Part shown: in pieces, positions 55,601 through 64,000 of the stretch
Layout: each line of letters begins with the position of its first letter
How positions within the stretch are numbered: the stretch's first letter is position 1
Assembly (NCBI GenBank): GCA_019009955.1
Contig: CM032232.1
Location: 144,186,001-144,250,000, forward strand
Source: Riptortus pedestris
Lineage: Eukaryota > Arthropoda > Insecta > Hemiptera > Alydidae
Direction: 5' to 3'
Length of the DNA: 64,000 nucleotides
Made by a program: the position numbers and the translations under genes
Notes under the pieces: generated by a model
Database searches by the model: none
What the model was told of the DNA's origin: nothing
The model's input: the letters and a program-made list of their open reading frames with translations, nothing else

Positions 55601-58600
55601 AGCTGTGCATGTTTCCAAGATTATCATCCATTGTGATTAGGCATAGAGGAGAGCTGTGCATGTTTCCAAGATTATCATCCATTGTGATTAGGCATAGGGG
55701 AGAGCTCTGCATGTTTCCAAGATTATCATCCATTGTGATTAGGCATAGGGGAGAGCTCTGCATGTTTCCAAGATTATCATCCATTGTGATTAGGCATAGG
55801 GGAGAGCTGTGCATGTTTCCAAGATTATCATCCATTGTGATTAGGCATAGGGGAGAGCTCTGCATGTTTCCAAGATTATCATCCATTCTTATTAGGCATA
55901 GGGGAGAGCTCTGCATGGTTCCAAGATTATCATCCATTGTGATCAGGCATAGGGGAGAGCTGTGCATGTTTCCAAGATTATCATCCATTGTGATTAGGCA
56001 TAGGGGAGAGCTGTGCATGTTTCCAAGATTATCATACATTGTGATTAGGCATAGGGGAGAGCTGTGCATGTTTCCAAGATTATCATCCATTGTGATTAGG
56101 CATAGGGGAGAGCTGTGCATGTTTCCAAGATTATCATCCATTGTGATTAGGCATAGGGGAGAGCTGTGCATGTTTCCAAGATTATCATCCATTGTGATAG
56201 GCATAGGGGAGAGCTGTGCATGTTTCCAGATTATCATACATTGTGATTAGGCATAGGGGAGAGCTGTGCATGTTTCCAAGATTATCATCCATTGTGATTA
56301 GGCATAGGGGAGAGCTGTGCATGTTTTCCAAATTATCATCCATTGTGATTAGGCATAGGGGAGAGCTGTGCATGTTTCCAAGATTATCATCCATTGTGAT
56401 TAGGCATAGGGGAGAGCTGTGCATGTTTCCAAGATTATCATCATACATTGTGATTAGGCATAGGGGAGAGCTGTGCATGTTTTCACAAGATTATCATCCA
56501 TTGTGATTAAGGCATAGGGGAGAGCTCTGTGCATGTTTCCAAGATTATCATCCATTGTGATTAGGCATAGGGAGAGCTGTGCATGTTTCCAAGATTATCA
56601 TCCATTGTGATCAGGCATAGGGGAGAGCTGTGCATGTTTCCAAGATTATCATCCATTGTGATTAGGCATAGGGGAGAGCTCTGCATGTTTCCAAGATTAT
56701 CATCCATTGTGATTAGGCATAGGGGAGAGCTGTGCATGTTTCCAAGATTATCATCCATTGTGATTAGGCATAGGGGAGAGCTGTGCATGTTTCAAGATTA
56801 TCATCCATTGTGATTAGGCATAGGGGAGAGCTGCATGTTTCCAAGATTATCATCCATTGTGATTAGGCATAGGGGAGAGCTGTGCATGTTTCCAAGATTA
56901 TCATCCATTGTGATCAGGCATAGGGGAGAGCTGCATGTTTTTTCGATTATCATCCATTGTGATTAGGCATAGGGGAGAGCTCTGCATGTTTCCAAGATTA
57001 TCATCCATTGTGATCAGGCATAGGGAGAGCTGTGCATGTTTCAAGATTATCATCCATTGTGATCAGGCATAGGGGAGAGCTGTGCATGTTTTCAAGATTA
57101 TCATCCATTGTGATTAGGCATAGGGGAGAGCTGTGCATGTTTTCACATTATCATCCATTGTGATTAGGCATAGGGGAGAGCTCTGCATGTTTTAAAAATT
57201 TCCAGAAATACCCATCTTTATGTTGATGACTAAAATAAGGTCCGTTCAGAATTATGTTTGTTAACTCTCTATCGGTAGCAATTTCATGTTTTTTTCATTA
57301 CCAATCGCAACGTTTAATCGTTTTATGTCAAAATTAAGATCAAGTTCGTCAATGGCTGATTTCGGGAAAGTGAGAGGAGGAGATTTAGAGAGGGGAATTT
57401 CGAAAATTTGAAATATCACCAATATTATGCGTTGGAGTGAATATTTTACGTACCAATCTTATTGCAAATGAAATTGTATATAAATGTTGTTGGTACATAT
57501 TTTATCTATTATGAATGTTAACCGAGATATTTGAATTCGTTTTTTTTCATCTTTAGTAAACTCCCACTTCAACTCATGTCACGCGAAATCGTTTTGTGGT
57601 GATTTCATCAATTACGTTTCTACCTCCTTTTCTCCAAAATCTTTATTTGATCTATTCCACAATGGACATTTAAACTGTTTGAATTAACACTAAAGATCAT
57701 ATTTGTTATTGGCCTGAAATCAAGACATGTAATAGTGTGGCTATAGAGGGGAATTTGGAAATTCAAAATATTACCATTAGAATTTTTGAGTGGGATCGCA
57801 AAATATTATAGAACCAATAATTTTAAATTATGTTCTACTCGTTGATATTTTACATAGAAATAGTGATAATCGACGCTCTAGTGGTCGCAATTTTTGTTTG
57901 ATCGTTACTAAAATTGATATTTAAACGTTTTATGCAAAAAGGCAGATCAAGTTCGTTAATGGCTGAAATCGGACCATTGGGAGGGGGTTTTAGAGGGAGG
58001 GATTTTCGAAAAATCTCCGTTACATGATCGTCCGTCCATCGTCGGATCAAAAAGTTGTATAAATCCAATCTTATTGCTAATTAAATTTACTATAAATATT
58101 GTTCTATACATTTATTCTCTATCTTGAATATTAACCAAAATATTTCCATTTTAATTAAATGTAGGGGAATAACGGACATGTGAGTTTCCCGCCAAAAGCT
58201 AGATCGGCTCTCGTATGGAGATTTCTCTATTGCATAACTTCACGTGGGAAATCTGCTTAGTTTACGCAGCCCTGTGTGACGGACTTTATTTTCATTTCTG
58301 ATAAATTAAATAATTTAAAAAGGTGAAGGCAGGGGGAGTGAAAGCTCCGGGGAGGTGTACCCAGTTATTTCTGCCACTTTACTGAAAATAATATGTACTA
58401 TTATGCATACAACATACAAATTTACTCCCTCGACATACAAAAGAGTATTTTTAATAACTGTTATCATGCACATAAAAAAGCTGCCATTGATCTTAGTACC
58501 GCTTTCCCAGTAAAACACTTTTATACTCTTATATGGTTCATATACTATCCATTATTGTGAGGTATATGGTCCATGCTTTGAAAAGAGATGCATCCACAAC

Positions 58601-61212
58601 AGACGGGAAATAAAAAAAGTTAGTCACGCAGGGGCTGCGTAAACTAAGCAGATTTCCCACGTGTCGTTTTACAATATAGAAATTTCACAAGAGCCAAAAC
58701 AGTTACGGGAACCGCCGAACTACATTTTTCCGGAAACCCAGGACTAGGACCGATTGCATCTCGTCCGTTACGTGCACACTCGGTTAATATTAAAGATAGA
58801 GAATAAATAAATGATTAAATATCTCTATTATATACAAATGTTTGAATAAATATCTCGGTTAATATTCAAGTTAGAGAATAAATGTATATAACAATATTGA
58901 TAGTAAATTTAATTTGAAATAAGATTAGTTCTATACTATTTTTCGATCCGACGTATAGTAACGGAGATATTTTGAATTTTCGAAAATCCCCTCTCTAAAC
59001 GCTCCCTCCCACTTGCCAGATTTCAGCCATTAACGAACTTGATCTGTCTTTTTACATAAATATCGAGTTTTGTAACAACCTCATTTTCGTCATCTCCTGG
59101 GTAGGATCGATGGACATTTGAAGAAAAGTTTCGCGTCATGAGTACGACTTCAATAGCTGACTTCCCTTAAGGAAAATCTGCTAAAAAGCCTGTGTTAAAA
59201 GAGGAATGGAAGTAACAGCAGGATATGAGATGTTTTATGGCTCAGTTACTAGATACAAAATTAACATTAGTAGGATGGGAACCCTATGTGACTATATAAT
59301 AAAACATTGCTCGAAATACAATAAAAAAAGTCGGTCACGTAGGGGCTGCATAATCTTGGCAGATTTCCCCCGTACTAGTATCACACACTTGTGATCTCAT
59401 CTCACCATTTATCACTATTTCCAACTATAGGATGCTAATAGTCCATAAGTAGCTACTGTCAAATAGGCCTACAGCCAAATATAGGATGCTAATAGTACAT
59501 AAGTAGCTACTGTCAAATAGGCCAACAGCCAACTATAGGATGCTAATAGTCCATATGTTATTACTGTCAAATAGGCCAACAGCCAACTATAGGATGCTAA
59601 TAGTCCATAGGTAGCTACTGTCAAGTAGGCCAACAGCCAACTATAGGATGCTAATAGTCCATAAGTAGCTACTGTCAAATAGGCAATCTGCCTACTATAG
59701 GATGCTAATAGTCCATAGGTAGCTAGTGTCGAATAGGCCAACAGCCAACTATAGGATGCTAATAGTCCATAAGTAGCTACTGTCAAATAGGCCAACAGCC
59801 AACTGTAGGATGCTAATAGTCCATAGCTAGCTACTGTCAAATAGGCTAACAGCCAACTATAGGATGCTAATAGTACATAAGTAGCTACTGTCAAATAGGC
59901 TAACAGCCAACTATAGGATGCTAATAGTACATAAGTAGCTACTGTCAAATAGGCCAACAGCCGTCTATAGGATGCTAATAGTCCATAGGTAGCTACTGTC
60001 AAATAGGCGTACAGCCAACTATAGGATGCTAATAGTCCATATGTTATTACTGTCAAATAGGCTAACAGCCAACTATAGGATGCTAATAGTCCATAGGTAG
60101 CTACTGTCAAATAGGCCAACAGCCGTCTATAGGATGCTAATAGTCCATAGGTAGCTACTGTCAAATAGGCCAACAGCCGTCTATAGGATGCTAATAGTCC
60201 ATAGGTAGCTACTGTCAAATAGGCTAACAGCCAACTATAGGATGCTAATAGTACATAAGTAGCTACTGTCAAATAGGCCAACAGCCGTCTATAGGATGCT
60301 AATAGTTCATAGGTAGCTACTGTCAAATAGGCCAACAGCCGTCTATAGGATGCTAATAGTCCATAGGTAGCTACTGTCAAATAGGCTAACAGCCAACTAT
60401 AGGATGCTAATAGTACATAAGTAGCTACTGTCAAATAGGCTAACAGCCAACTATAGGATGCTAATAGTACATAAGTAGCTACTGTCAAATAGGCCAACAG
60501 CCAACTGTAGGATGCTAATAGTCCATAGGTAGCTACTGTCAAATAGGCCAACAACCAACTATAGGATGCTAATAGTCTATAGGTAGCTACTGTCAAATAG
60601 GCCAACAGCCAACTGTAGGATGCTAATAGTCTATAGGTAGCTACTGTCAAATAGGCCAACAGCCAACTGTAGGATGCTAATAGTCTATAGGTAGCTAGTG
60701 TCAAATAGGCCAACAGCCAACTATAGGATGCTAATAGTCCATAAGTAGCTACTGTCAAATAGGCTAACAGCCAACTGTAGGATGCTAATAGTCCATAAGT
60801 AGCTACTGTCAAATAGGCCAACAGCCAACTATAGGATGCTAATAGTCCATAAGTAGCTACTGTCAAATAGGCCAACAGCCAACTATAGGATGCTAATAGT
60901 CCATAAGTAGCTACTGTCAAATAGGCCAACAGCCAACTATAGGATGCTAATAGTCTATAGGTAGCTAGTGTCAAATAGGCCAACAGCCGTCTATAGGATG
61001 CTAATAGTCCATAGGTAGCTACTGTCAAATAGGCCAACAGCCGTCTATAGGATGCTAATAGTCCATAGGTAGCTACTGTCAAATAGGCTAACAGCCAACT
61101 ATAGGATGCTAATAGTCCATATGTTATTACTGTCAAATAGGCCAACAGCCAACAATTTACCTGTAATGTCGAGTACTATTGATAGAAATGTGAGCAGCAA
61201 ATGATTTTTCAT
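48320..61212 (-). CDS. Gene B: paralogue of gene A, three WSC domains with damaged third
   Basis: Minus-strand exons 61212-61161, 52810-52651, 51603-51304, 50761-50625, 48725-48566 and 48371-48320 join in frame at GT-AG junctions to give 286 residues plus a premature stop. Domains: signal peptide, WSC 1, WSC 2, first half of WSC 3. Exons 1-5 have the same lengths as gene A and no stop codons. Exon 6 has a 2-nt net deletion that truncates domain 3 after the C.C pair. The product, if made, is probably secreted; function unknown. It could be an expressed variant or an early pseudogene. Confidence 0.8.
48566..48725 (-). CDS. Gene B exon 5 (WSC domain 3, first half)
   Basis: Reads KSETGHFVGCFVDNTEKRLL ... 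CMNICLQLGFDFAGVENG; acceptor GTTTAG, donor GTAACT. 160 nt as in gene A. Confidence 0.92.
49164..49210. repeat. (TA)n microsatellite
   Basis: TA repeats in gene B intron 4; another array is at 49525-49600. Confidence 0.9.
49780..50310 (-). pseudogene. Maverick/Polinton-like integrase fragment
   Basis: Read down from 50310 across frames: EEIIEEIHEPVGKNFERTKI, then YDL.KADLVQMDVGSL, KYILTVTDTFFKVIWAIPV (first catalytic Asp in TVTD), KDKPGKLVTAAL, FQYLMNAYHINQCSTLC and KLTRTCKQKMWKEFSKRGNY. This matches the retroviral-like integrase core of Maverick/Polinton elements, where ADLV and KYILTVIDIFSK.AWA-type blocks are typical. Stops and frameshifts are many and the second Asp is degraded. No polymerase, capsid or packaging ATPase gene is in the window. 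It lies in gene B intron 4, same strand as the gene. Confidence 0.72.
50625..50761 (-). CDS. Gene B exon 4 (WSC domain 2, second half)
   Basis: Acceptor CAATCAG, reads KECYCGDELKGSPVIESQCN ... RFFCGGGWRLSIYATS, donor GTCAGT. 137 nt as in gene A. Confidence 0.92.
51304..51603 (-). CDS. Gene B exon 3 (WSC 1 second half + WSC 2 first half)
   Basis: Acceptor TTTTACAG, reads AECFCSHVRPSFKYS ... CGGPWRLSVYDI, then YKGCYVDSADRMLPKRAPDS ... CVAYCYRNGYRFSGIEMG, donor GTAAGT. 300 nt as in gene A. Confidence 0.93.
51690..52470 (-). repeat. Gene B intron 2 minisatellite (about 51-bp unit)
   Basis: About 15 units; on the gene strand each contains TTCTTGGAAACATAGGGAAC and CCTAACCACAGTTAG. Same family and gene-relative sense as 24910-26385. 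Confidence 0.92.
52651..52810 (-). CDS. Gene B exon 2 (WSC domain 1, first half)
   Basis: Reads RYMGCYKDFSIESRLMIGEY ... CINHCQSNGFGYAGTQTG, donor GTATGT. The double acceptor (TTTCAGTTTCAG) is shared with gene A. 160 nt using the first acceptor. Confidence 0.9.
52950..57195 (-). repeat. Gene B intron 1 minisatellite, about 80 copies of a 51-bp unit
   Basis: On the gene strand the unit contains GATAATCTTGGAAACATGCA and CTCTCCCCTATGCCTAATCA. The period is exactly 51 bp for most of the array; main variation is AGCTCTGC against AGCTGTGC. Because 51 is a multiple of three and the unit lacks stops in some frames, both strands stay open for hundreds of codons (17-residue repeats), e.g. 52917-54509 and 54589-56250. 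Indels break the period beyond about 56200. Confidence 0.96.
57215..58283 (-). mobile_element. Family X copy with duplicated interior
   Basis: Two successive interior segments (57250-57560 and 57870-58140) followed by the 5' end complement at 58283. It lacks a (TA)n array. Confidence 0.7.
58290..58620. other. No recognisable feature
   Basis: AT-rich DNA between two family X copies in gene B intron 1; ATACTATCC..TATTGTGAGGTATATGG.CCAT resembles 29815-29840. Confidence 0.4.
58621..59183 (+). mobile_element. Family X copy, no (TA)n array
   Basis: From a TAGTCACGCAGGGG variant to the degraded hairpin and CTGCTAA at 59183. Confidence 0.8.
59328..59390 (+). repeat. Family X 5' end fragment
   Basis: TCGGTCACGTAGGGGCTGCA and AGATTTCCCCCGT remain. 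Confidence 0.7.
59415..61158 (-). repeat. 54-bp minisatellite next to gene B exon 1, about 32 copies
   Basis: The unit on the gene strand contains TATTTGACAGTAGCTAC and TAGCATCCTATAGTTGGC. It starts about 10 bp from the intron 1 splice donor. Being 54 bp, it leaves the gene strand open as an 18-residue repeat over 558 codons (61145-59469), which has no independent support as a gene. Gene A has one copy of this unit at the same place. Confidence 0.95.
61161..61212 (-). CDS. Gene B exon 1 (signal peptide)
   Basis: MKNHLLLTFLSIVLDIT then donor G|GTAAAT. 52 nt, phase 1. There is no in-frame upstream ATG like the one in gene A. Confidence 0.9.
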
Positions 61213-61400
61213 GTTGATCTGCCTTAGAAAATCACTACAAATCACACTGAATCAGACAATGCTTCATATCAGAGACGTGCTCCACCTGATGGCTTTATAC
61301 CCATCCTCAGTCCTTAACACTTATCTTATTTACAGGAAATCAAAGCTTTTTTTCACAAATTAAACCTGCTTGACAATTATTTTATGGGGAATAATATTGA
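61213..61400 (-). promoter_or_regulatory. Gene B promoter and 5' leader
   Basis: On the minus strand: GGGTATAAAGCCATCAG (about 61308-61292), GCATTGTCTGATTCAGTGTG (about 61262-61243), then ATG at 61212. Same block order as upstream of gene A, with further similarity upstream (AATTG..AAGCAG, CTTTGATT). Confidence 0.75.
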
Positions 61401-61593
61401 TTATAATGAAAAAAAAAAAAAAAAAGAAAAAGAACATATTTCGTTTAGAATTGAAACTACAGTACTTATGAATTTCGAAATGTTGACTTCCGCCTTTCAG
61501 GAGCTAAATACTTTATTCTGTTTTATGAATATTCCTTAATAGAGCTGAAAATCGTTTTGTATATGCATTACGGGGATGCATGTTGTTAACATG

Positions 61594-61760
61594 TTGTTAG
61601 GAGATTCCCCTTAAGGGAAATCAGCTGTTGAGGTCATACTGATAAGGCGTTATCGAAAAATCGTATCTAGAAGCAGACCAAAATGAGGCCCGTTCATACA
61701 AACACAAACACACTTGTCAGCCACCGCTCTAAGAGTCGCAATTTTCGCAACAATGTGCTT
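61594..61760 (-). mobile_element. Family X 3' end fragment
   Basis: Hairpin GATTCCCCTTAAGGGAAATC followed by the tail; the (TA)n array is replaced by CA-rich DNA. Confidence 0.75.
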
Positions 61761-63215
61761 GTTTGTTTTTTGAGTAGTTTTAAAAATGTGGTGGAGTGAG
61801 GACACGCCGATTTTTATGCGCACGCTTAATAGTCAAAACTAATTTATTTGGAATTAATAAATGGTGTATCTAAAAGGGCTCCGTAAGAACTGCAACTAAG
61901 ACCCTTTGAAAGTTTGCAAAATATTTTTTTGAAAGGTTGTAAAATATTTTTAAAATGAGGCCCACATAAACGGGACGTCCTGGATGTAAGCGTTTCTGCA
62001 AAAATAAAGATCAAATTGATTAAAGGTTTAAATAGGACTCCATAATAACTATTATGGCCCGAAAACGTTATTCGTTTTCAGAAATTTCGTTAGTTTTCAC
62101 TTCTGAATTACAGGCGCCGCACACTGGAGTGAGTGATAGGGTTAGGCGGACATTCAATATTTCCATTTCTACTGGTCCTAGAATATTGATTCTGGTGTCA
62201 TTTTAAAGCACATCGAATACTCTATTGAACTACCTTATCAGTAATTTTTTAAGCAATTTTGCCAGATGCGATATAACGGTAGGATGAATTTTAAATGTGT
62301 ACATATAGATTATGTATCGCTTACTTAGCAGAGAATTGTGATTTGTAGACACATAATATCAACATATGTTTTATGATTTTTTATTTTTTTAATAAATTGA
62401 AGTTCACAAACGCAATACTAAAATAGTAAACAAAAATATAGAATAAAAATTTAAAAAAAAAAAAAATCGATGTATTTAACTTAATAATGAGAATTTGTAA
62501 GCTGGAAGAATATCTAACATTTCTAAATTTCAAATGTTTTTATTTTTTCAATTAGAAGTTATTTTACTTCCGAAGATATTTTTTCTAAGTGATCGCTATC
62601 GTTGTTAAGTGTTGGCCTTAAATCTGATATTAAAGGGTCTGAATTAATTAACAAATTATCCAGGATATCTCTGTTGGTAGCCGTCCTAAAAATATTTAGA
62701 AAAGAAAAACACGTATTTATCTATTTCTTCGAACGTGAATGGCGGCGTCAATTGCGTAGAGGAGGCGTTTTACACCGTACGTAGTTGGGAAAGGCCAGCG
62801 GGAGGTATAATACGTCTTCCGCACCGAAAGTATTAACACTAAAAGTAAAATATTTAATGAATAGGCAAGTTTAGGCAAGATCTGACGACGTTGTAAATAA
62901 GACAATATACTCCTATAAGCATGGAGAGTGGTATTTTTTCAAGCAAATACAAGCGATTTGCGAAGTCAATTAAATAAAACTATTTTCGGCTCGATGTAAA
63001 AAAAAAAAAATTAGAGAATTTTAAAAACCTTTTGTGCCAGTTTTTGATTTTTTTATAACACCCTTAATGTGTACTGGAAGCAACAATAATTTATAAAATG
63101 AAATAAGAGTTCACGACGAATTTAATAAGCCAAGGCTTTTTTTAACATAGCAATTATAACGACGATTTCGAGAAAAAAATCAAGCTACAGACAGAGTTTA
63201 CAATTTTTATATATA
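61761..63215. other. Unassigned AT-rich DNA
   Basis: Poly-A and poly-T runs (62452-62466, 62999-63010) and no convincing gene. Short frames at 62602-62905 have no recognisable domain. Confidence 0.45.
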
Positions 63216-63216
63216 T

Positions 63217-63620
63217 ATACTGGCGGACCCAACAAACGTTGTCCTGCATGATATTTCAACCGATTAGGATATTAATTTTAATAATATTATGTTTAAAACA
63301 AAAGCTACTTTATTATATCTCGATTATACTTTGTTATACGACAAAAGTGAATATAACAAAATTTATTCTAAATAACAAAATAAACCACTTTTGTTATGTG
63401 CATACTTGCCGAAAATCCAATAGGAAACGAAATATCGCTATTTTTAATTTTAGGCCTTGCTTACAACCCCCTCTCCTGCTTTATCTGCCGGGCTGATTTG
63501 TGAATCTAAACCACCAAGAGCGTCACCCAAACGCATACAAAAAAATTCATTAAAATCAGTTCAGCCGATTAGGAGTTCAGTGACATATATCTAATAAATA
63601 TTAGTTTTCGCCCTTCAGTA
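63217..63620 (+). mobile_element. Family Z retroposon
   Basis: Starts ACTGGCGGACCCAACAAACG after a short (TA)n and ends AGTTCAGCCGATTAGGAG, TTCAGTGACATATATC. It contains one about 300-bp unit with TACGACAAAAGTGAATATAA, which shows that the unit is an internal part of this family. Confidence 0.75.
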
Positions 63621-63624
63621 AACC

Positions 63625-63895
63625 CCCAATCCCGTTAGAACCTAAAAAAATTAATATAGCTTATAATCGAGGAAGAATTAATGCTAATTCACATACCGAG
63701 TTTTGTTTGAGCTCTGTTCAATCGTTGGTGCCCAATAAAATTGTTAGCTCCCACTTTACTTATTTAGTGTATATCTCGTTTATACTTTGTTATACGACAA
63801 AAGTGAATATAACTAAAGTTACTCTAAATAACAAAATAAACAACTTTTATTCTATGCATATTTGCCGAAAAACCAATATGAAACGGCTTGGTATG
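63625..63895 (+). repeat. About 300-bp family Z unit
   Basis: AAACCCCCAATCCC, TACGACAAAAGTGAATATAA and CCGAAAAACCAATA in the usual order, broken by family X at 63900. Confidence 0.75.
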
Positions 63896-63901
63896 CATGT
63901 T

Positions 63902-64000
63902 TTAGCAGATTTCCCTTAAGGGAAATCAGCTATTGAGGTTGTACTCATGACGCGATTTTCGAAATTTTTCTTCAAATGTACATCGATCCTACCCAGGAGA
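63902..64000 (-). mobile_element. Family X 3' end, cut by window edge
   Basis: Complement of CTAA, palindrome GATTTCCCTTAAGGGAAATC and the conserved tail to the end of the window. Confidence 0.8.

Noticed and set aside
52917..56250. Open frames of 530, 421, 553, 317 and 241 codons as protein genes
   Set aside because: They are readings of the 51-bp minisatellite, open on both strands because the period is a multiple of three. They lie inside an intron of gene B and end where indels break the period.
59469..61145. 558-codon hydrophobic repeat protein
   Set aside because: It is the 54-bp minisatellite in gene B intron 1. The homologous site in gene A has one unit and no such frame.

Overview
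This is repeat-dense, AT-rich eukaryotic DNA with introns, almost certainly from an insect or another arthropod. The signs are BEL/Pao, Ty3/Gypsy and non-LTR retrotransposons, two Tc1/mariner-superfamily elements, a tRNA-derived SINE, a Maverick/Polinton-like integrase, long (TA)n arrays, large introns with GT-AG junctions and TATA promoters. Species cannot be read from the sequence; nothing looks bacterial.

The only recognisable host genes are two paralogues lying tail to tail. Gene A (+ strand, exons from 13757 to 32950) and gene B (- strand, exons from 61212 to 48320) each encode a secreted protein with a signal peptide and three WSC (putative carbohydrate-binding) domains. Their exon lengths are identical (52/160/300/137/160 nt from the conserved start). 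The last exon is 151 nt in A; in B it has a 2-nt net deletion, a premature stop and loss of the ancestral stop. Homology covers about 180 bp of promoter and at least 600 bp beyond the 3' ends, so this is an inverted segmental duplication. Introns 1 and 2 of both genes hold long minisatellites of one 50-51 bp family, always in the same orientation relative to the gene. A second, 54-bp minisatellite beside the splice donor of B intron 1 exists as a single unamplified copy in A. These arrays make the very long open frames at 52.9-57.2 kb and 59.4-61.2 kb, which are not protein genes.

Layout: 1-5.3 kb holds Helitron-like repeats and a decayed Gypsy gag-protease fragment. 5.3-13.3 kb is a BEL/Pao retrotransposon on the minus strand with both LTRs, split by a Tc1 element (7198-8719). 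13.6-33.0 kb is gene A, its introns filled with a dispersed retroposon family (about 300-bp internal units), a Gypsy LTR joined to half a tRNA-Trp sequence, LINE pieces and minisatellites. 33.0-46.9 kb is the centre between the two genes: nested transposons (DD41D mariner-like element and others), LINE and BEL fragments and a THAP-domain fragment. 46.9-61.4 kb is gene B. 61.4-64 kb is mostly unassigned AT-rich DNA and repeats.

A recurring repeat here called family X has a 5' end near TCCGTCACGCAGGGG, an internal (TA)n array, and a 3' hairpin followed by CTAA, as in non-autonomous Helitrons. Its (TA)n array is a repeated landing site for other elements. At 36-40 kb there are four levels of nesting.
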